Assembly: GCA_016937015.1 (NCBI GenBank)
Contig: JAFGWT010000483.1
Span: 1 to 44,487, forward strand
Source of the DNA: Deltaproteobacteria bacterium
GTDB taxonomy: Bacteria > Myxococcota_A > Polyangia > JAAYKL01
Reading direction: 5' to 3'
DNA length: 44,487 nucleotides
Shown here: one piece after another, positions 41,048-44,487 of the stretch
Numbering within the stretch: the first letter of the stretch is position 1
Layout of the letters: the number at the start of each line of letters is the position of its first letter
The notes under the pieces: model-generated
Seen by the model: the letters and a program-made list of their open reading frames with translations, nothing else
Told to the model about the DNA's origin: nothing
Database searches by the model: none
Program-made: the position numbers and the translations under genes

Positions 41048-41776
41048 CTATACATCATCCAGCGTAATATGAATTTTCTCGATCCCGGGCGATGGCAAAT
41101 AGTCACCGACAAGCTCCGAACGAAGCTTCTTTGCCAAAACATCGGGATCATCATAGCCAAATGAAATCTTCGAAAACGCCTGGAAACTATCGCCGCCTGG
41201 AACGCGATTTTGCAGTAGCACAAGACTCTTTGCACAGTTCGAATCCCACGCGCCCGCATACAGAATCGCCCTTGATTTTTCAAACACTACCGCCATGGGC
41301 GCTTCACCGTCAAACCGCCAGCCCGGAGCTTCGGTGGGGGACAACAGTAAACAGCTGGGTTCCTGCGACAAGTCTGGCGCGTCCAGCAGCGGAAACCACG
41401 TGTCCTCATGAAAAATTTCCAGTGTTGCCACTGCGTCACCCTGCCTCCGGGAAATCCGGCCTTTGCTAAAATGTTTTGCAAATTCCTCAAAACGAATCAC
41501 ATTTTCTTCGGTGTTCGATGCAGGTAGGTCCGCCAGTGTGGGTGGTTTAGCACTCGGTATCGCACTCGTGGGTCTGGCACCCGTGCTTTGCTGCCGTGCA
41601 TCGGTGACCATTGAAAAATTTTTCACTTCAGGCTTGCTGTCAGCACCGCTGGAAGGTGAAATTTCCACTCGCCGCTGCGAATGCTGACAAGCAGCCGCAA
41701 TCAGCACCAAAAGCAACAACATCGGCTGTGTCATGCCAAATCGGGGGCAATTTTTAAAAATCAGTGCATCGCACAT
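41048..41776 (-). CDS. Putative lipoprotein (cassette gene 1)
   Basis: 242 residues. The start at 41776 has AGAGGT 5 nt ahead; starts at 41839, 41806 and 41734 are also possible. The hydrophobic segment MLLLLVLIAAAC ends in a lipobox (IAAAC, Cys30), so it is probably lipid-anchored. A Ser/Pro/Ala-rich linker follows, and a folded domain from about 100 to the end (EENVIRFEEFAKHFSKGRIS, EIFHEDTWFPLLDAPD, SKISFGYDDPDVLAKKLRSE). No family recognised. The next gene starts directly after its stop. Both are leftward and lie within direct repeats. Confidence 0.72.
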   Translation of the reverse strand: MCDALIFKNCPRFGMTQPMLLLLVLIAAACQHSQRRVEISPSSGADSKPEVKNFSMVTDARQQSTGARPTSAIPSAKPPTLADLPASNTEENVIRFEEFAKHFSKGRISRRQGDAVATLEIFHEDTWFPLLDAPDLSQEPSCLLLSPTEAPGWRFDGEAPMAVVFEKSRAILYAGAWDSNCAKSLVLLQNRVPGGDSFQAFSKISFGYDDPDVLAKKLRSELVGDYLPSPGIEKIHITLDDV

Positions 41777-41952
41777 ATCCGACCTCTTTATCTGGCTCGA
41801 AGACATTCCATGATACCGCAATACTTTAGTCCTGCGCATTCTGTGTTCTGAAACAATTTATGAAACGCTGCATATGTTACTGAAATTTCAGATATGTGGA
41901 AAGCAGAACCAACCTTGCCCAAAGAATTGACCTGGTGGTTTCCCTATTGAAC

Positions 41953-41996
41953 AAAACCCAAATGATTTCAAGATGCTCGGTTTGGGTGGTTTACCT
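41953..41996 (+). repeat. 44-bp direct repeat, copy 2
   Basis: Partner of 40334-40377, same orientation, four differences. It runs into three 14-bp units GGTTTACCTGTGTG (41988-42001, 42002-42015, 42017-42030). Confidence 0.75.
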
Positions 41997-42030
41997 GTGT
42001 GGGTTTACCTGTGTGGGGTTTACCTGTGTG
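41988..42030 (+). repeat. 14-bp tandem repeat, three copies
   Basis: GGTTTACCTGTGTG occurs three times, one base separating the second and third. A shortened fourth piece follows. It overlaps the end of the 44-bp repeat. Confidence 0.8.
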
Positions 42031-42055
42031 GGTTACGTGTTCGGGGTTATCGGAT

Positions 42056-42085
42056 TTGCAGCAGGCGCTGGACGACCAGGGTGCC
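42056..42085 (-). repeat. 30-bp copy of the symporter gene's 3' end (scar)
   Basis: 28 of 30 bases match 42942-42971, inside the 3' end of the symporter gene. In minus-strand sense it encodes GTLVVQRLLQ, against GTLVIQRLLQ in the gene, and is followed by a stop codon at a comparable distance. It lies on the far side of vapBC, so it and the gene end bracket the toxin-antitoxin pair as direct repeats. Confidence 0.75.
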
Positions 42086-42210
42086 TGCCGAACAACTCAG
42101 TACCGGAATGTTTGAGCGGTGTTTGAACCTTTAGCACTTACAGGGACTTGTACTTTTTGAATCATGGGATAAACTAATCTGGACAGTCTAGCCGGAAAGG
42201 CAGGGTTCAG

Positions 42211-42453
42211 ATGGAAACGTGGCAGCTGCAGGATGCAAAAAACAAATTCAGCCAGCTGGTGGCGCAGGCGAAAACGGATGGGCCTCAGGTGGTTACCAAA
42301 CATGGTGTTGAAGCGGTGGTGGTACTTTCCTTTGAAGAGTATCAACGATTGATAAAGAGTAAAAACAAGCTGGTCGATGTACTGCTGGCAGCGCCAACGG
42401 CTGAGCTTTCCATTGAACGCGCCAAAGAAAAAGTAAGGGAGATTTCAATTTGA
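42211..42453 (+). CDS. Phd/YefM-type antitoxin
   Basis: 80 residues. METWQLQDAKNKFSQLVAQA begins the Phd/YefM DNA-binding fold (family pattern W.l.eAk..fs.lv..a), followed by GPQVVTKHGVEAVVVLSFEE, which completes the dimer domain. The C-terminal helix LLAAPTAELSIERAKEKVRE is the toxin-binding part. It represses its own operon and blocks the PIN toxin. AGGG precedes the ATG at 42211. The toxin start overlaps its stop by 4 bases. Confidence 0.93.
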   Translation: METWQLQDAKNKFSQLVAQAKTDGPQVVTKHGVEAVVVLSFEEYQRLIKSKNKLVDVLLAAPTAELSIERAKEKVREISI

Positions 42454-42869
42454 GCTTCCTGCTGGATACCTGCGTTATCTCGGAGTTTGTCAAACCGCAA
42501 CCCAATCCATCGGTCACCTCTTTTATTGCGGGACAGGACGAGGCGAAATTGTTTCTTTCAGCAGTGACCGTTGGTGAAATACAACGGGGGATTCAAAAAT
42601 TACCTGTGGGAAAAAAACAGGCAGCCCTGCTATTGTGGATGGATGCGGTGGAAATTCAGTTTGAAAACAGAGTCCTCGCATTTGACAAACGCTGTGCAGG
42701 TGAGTGGGCGCGGATGTGCACTGAAGCCGAAGCGGCAGGGTTTCCTCTCGCTGCCTTTGATTCCATCATCGCCGCCATTGCACGCAGCCACAGCATGACA
42801 CTGGTAACACGCAATACAACCGATTTCGTCCACACCGGTGTGCCGCTCATCAATCCGTGGGAATTGTAG
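42450..42869 (+). CDS. vapC: VapC-type PIN-domain toxin
   Basis: 139 residues. PIN-domain landmarks are FLLDTCVISEF (first acidic residue), LSAVTVGEIQRGI (Glu of the second), and FPLAAFDSIIAAIARSHSMT with TLVTRNTTDF (last acidic cluster), together a metal-binding ribonuclease site. VapC proteins cut tRNA or rRNA and halt translation when antitoxin is lost. The start is a TTG at 42450 overlapping the antitoxin stop, giving MSFLLDTCVIS, which is where the family begins. The pair sits between a 30-bp scar and the end of the symporter gene. Confidence 0.94.
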   Translation: MSFLLDTCVISEFVKPQPNPSVTSFIAGQDEAKLFLSAVTVGEIQRGIQKLPVGKKQAALLLWMDAVEIQFENRVLAFDKRCAGEWARMCTEAEAAGFPLAAFDSIIAAIARSHSMTLVTRNTTDFVHTGVPLINPWEL

Positions 42870-42926
42870 GCCGCCCCGACCTATTCGGAGTAAATACAAA
42901 ATTAATTCAGACATAAGTGTCTGAAA

Positions 42927-44174
42927 TCATATCAGATATTTTTGCAGCAGGCGCTGGATGACGAGGGTGCCGACGGCGTCGCCGAAGACGTTGACGGTGG
43001 TGCGGCAGCGGTCGAGGAACCAGTCCACCGCCAGAATCATGCCGATGCCTTCGGCGGGGAGTCCGGCGGTCTGCAGCACCATCACCAGGGTGACCAGCCC
43101 CGCCTGGGGAATGCCGGCGGCGCCAATGGCGGCCAGAGTCGCAGTCAGTACAATAAGCAGCTGGGCGCTGAAACTTAAATCGATGCCATAACACTGGGCC
43201 ACAAACATCGCAGCCACGGCCTCGTAGAGGGCGGTGCCATCCATATTGACCGTTGCCCCCAGCGGGAGCACAAAGCTGCTCACCCGTTTGTCCACGTTGA
43301 GGTTTTCCTGCACCGTTTTCATAGTTACAGGGAGCGTGGCGCTGGAGCTGGCGGTGGAGAAGGCCAGCAAAAGCGGTTCGGCCAACTGTCGCACCACCTT
43401 GCCGGGATTGAGACGACTGCCAAACCAGGCCAGCAGTCCCAGAATGACCATGGCGTGAATCATCAGCCCGGCCATCACGGTGATGACATAGCGACCGATG
43501 GCGGCCAGTTCCCGACCAAAGGCATCAAATCCGCCTGCGGCGCCGACGCGGGTGGCCACCAGCGCGAAAACCCCAATTGGCGCGGTAAGGATAATTATGT
43601 GAACCATTTTCATGCTTACCAGAAAGAGGCCATCCACAGCGTCCTGCAGCGGTTGTATTTTCTCGCCCAGGGTGGACATCACAATACCAAAAAAGAGTGA
43701 GAAAAAGATGAGTGGCAAAATGTCGCCGCTCGCCATGGCGGCAAAAAGATTGGCGGGAACCATGGCGCGCACCACGTCGAGAAATGAGTATTCTCCCACC
43801 GCCGGGGCGATATGTGCCGTTACCGCAACACCAACGCCCGGCTGAATCACGTTCACAACAATCATCCCGATGGTGACTGCCAGGATGGTGGTCGTCAGGT
43901 AAAAGCCCGCGGTGAGGGCCCCCATGCGACCCAGTTTGCGGATGTCTCCAAGAGATGTGACCCCGTTGATGATGCTGGAGACAATCAGGGGCACAATCAT
44001 CATTTTAAGGGCATTTAAAAACAGGTCGCCCAGCAGTGCGATGACCGGGATTTCTGTTTTGGCAAAGCCGCCCACAACTGCGCCCAATAACATGGCCGCC
44101 ACAATGGCAATCAGAAACAGGGTGTGCCTGCGCCGGGAGTCGGTCCTCTGGGGGTCGCTGGTGGGTATGGACAT
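42927..44174 (-). CDS. Dicarboxylate/amino acid:cation symporter (DAACS family)
   Basis: 415 residues, full length. The first helices (LFLIAIVAAMLLGAVVGGFA, MIVPLIVSSIINGVTSLGDI) and the conserved core are clear: the Ser-rich hairpin AFSTASSSATLPVTMKTVQE, the NMDGT motif LPLGATVNMDGTALYEAVAA, and the second hairpin with AIGAAGIPQAGLVTLVMVLQ. Members import glutamate, aspartate or C4-dicarboxylates with Na+ or H+; which one cannot be told from motifs alone. The start at 44174 lies 2 bases after the yggS-type stop, so the two share a transcript. Its 3' end has a duplicated 30-bp copy at 42056. Confidence 0.95.
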   Translation of the reverse strand: MSIPTSDPQRTDSRRRHTLFLIAIVAAMLLGAVVGGFAKTEIPVIALLGDLFLNALKMMIVPLIVSSIINGVTSLGDIRKLGRMGALTAGFYLTTTILAVTIGMIVVNVIQPGVGVAVTAHIAPAVGEYSFLDVVRAMVPANLFAAMASGDILPLIFFSLFFGIVMSTLGEKIQPLQDAVDGLFLVSMKMVHIIILTAPIGVFALVATRVGAAGGFDAFGRELAAIGRYVITVMAGLMIHAMVILGLLAWFGSRLNPGKVVRQLAEPLLLAFSTASSSATLPVTMKTVQENLNVDKRVSSFVLPLGATVNMDGTALYEAVAAMFVAQCYGIDLSFSAQLLIVLTATLAAIGAAGIPQAGLVTLVMVLQTAGLPAEGIGMILAVDWFLDRCRTTVNVFGDAVGTLVIQRLLQKYLI

Positions 44175-44176
44175 GG

Positions 44177-44487
44177 TTAATCCTGAGGTTTGGGGGGACG
44201 ATCGCCGAAAATGGCCGTGCCCACACGAACGATGGTGGCACCCTCTTCGATGGCTTCACGAAAATCGTGGCTCATGCCCATTGAGAGGTTGGGGAGCGCC
44301 GCATCGCCGCCCATGGTATCGCGCAACTTCCTGAGTTGTTTGAAGTATTCGCGGGTTTCCGACGCCTCCAGATGAAAGGGGGGGATGGTCATGAGTCCGG
44401 TGAGGCGAATGCCGGGCAAGGTTTGAAGCCGCGCGGCAATTTCAGGGGCCTCCCGCTGGCTGCAGCCGGATTTCTGATCCTCTTCCC
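44177..44487 (-). CDS. yggS: YggS/PLPBP-family PLP-binding protein, C-terminal part (runs off the right edge)
   Basis: The last 103 codons are present; the frame is open to the window edge. KSGCS in the visible start matches the KSG region of the family, LTGLMTIPP is the conserved loop, LSMGMSHDFREAIEEGATIV and VRVGTAIFG are the phosphate-binding end of the PLP site. YggS proteins are single-domain PLP carriers that keep PLP and amino-acid pools balanced; they show no clear enzyme activity. The PLP lysine is outside the window. Stop TAA is 2 bases before the symporter start. Confidence 0.93.
   Translation of the reverse strand, partial: EEDQKSGCSQREAPEIAARLQTLPGIRLTGLMTIPPFHLEASETREYFKQLRKLRDTMGGDAALPNLSMGMSHDFREAIEEGATIVRVGTAIFGDRPPKPQD

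Larger units (their letters stand above)
41777..42210. other. Repeat-rich region between the hypothetical pair and vapBC
   Basis: 434 bases with the second 44-bp repeat (41953-41996), three 14-bp units (41988-42030) and the 30-bp transporter-end scar (42056-42085). A 76-codon frame through it is the repeats read as protein, not a gene. The last 30 bases carry the ribosome-binding site (AGGG) of the antitoxin gene; the promoter was not identified with confidence. Confidence 0.6.

Noticed and set aside
41896-42126. 76-codon plus-strand frame as a small membrane peptide
   Set aside because: Its hydrophobic look comes from translating the 14-bp and 44-bp repeats; the similar frame at 40205-40438 has the same cause.

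Overview
The window reads as a chromosomal piece from a Gram-negative bacterium of the deltaproteobacterial / Myxococcota type, probably an uncultured lineage. Points in favour: secreted and lipid-anchored proteins with long Asp/Ser/Thr linkers and Cys-rich modules; a eukaryote-style Ser/Thr kinase; many two-component, GAF and GGDEF proteins; a Myxococcota-style formylglycine-generating-enzyme (FGE) remnant; and outer-membrane proteins. The taxonomic placement is inference. No rRNA, tRNA or CRISPR array was recognised.

Layout. 1-4.3 kb: the 3' end of a histidine kinase, a frameshifted FGE-like pseudogene, a GNAT acetyltransferase, an outer-membrane barrel candidate and a Cys-containing envelope protein. 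4.5-9.8 kb: a membrane Ser/Thr kinase, convergent with an exported 13-repeat ankyrin protein; then a GH45-type endoglucanase lipoprotein followed 5 nt later by an RNase HI with an extra N-terminal module. 10.1-14.3 kb: a response regulator convergent with a soluble histidine kinase, a MarR/zinc-ribbon pair, an orphan Nif11-like peptide and a small lipoprotein. 14.3-23.1 kb is a signalling block read leftward: a diguanylate cyclase coupled to the lipoprotein; TrkA, a CheY-like protein, a coiled-coil/GAF protein and an NtrC-type regulator, probably one operon; and a second GGDEF protein carrying a LacI-type sugar-binding-like sensor domain.

23.6-29.7 kb, mostly rightward: a PA14 lipoprotein, a membrane protein with a possible TPR region, ArfB, the ribosome-associated GTPase TypA/BipA, an unrecognised 256-aa protein and a small HAD phosphatase. 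29.7-33.6 kb: a Cys-rich secreted protein, a DUF3010 protein, a decayed stretch with a second FGE remnant, and a matrixin-like metalloprotease. The Cys-rich protein and the metalloprotease end in the same kind of C-terminal tail (Cys-x-Met-Thr-Pro, spacer, hydrophobic Leu/Phe end), a possible undescribed sorting signal.

33.9-39.6 kb: a compact operon (TetR regulator, MMPL/RND transporter, LolA-like periplasmic protein, outer-membrane protein) joined by overlapping start/stop codons, with a palindromic TetR-type operator candidate upstream. It looks like a self-regulated route for moving a lipid or other hydrophobic molecule across the envelope. 39.7-42.9 kb is an accessory patch: a pair of unrecognised genes between two copies of a 44-bp direct repeat, then a vapBC-type toxin-antitoxin pair between a 30-bp scar matching the 3' end of the neighbouring transporter gene and that gene itself. 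The window ends with a dicarboxylate/amino-acid:cation symporter and the 3' part of a yggS-type PLP protein gene.
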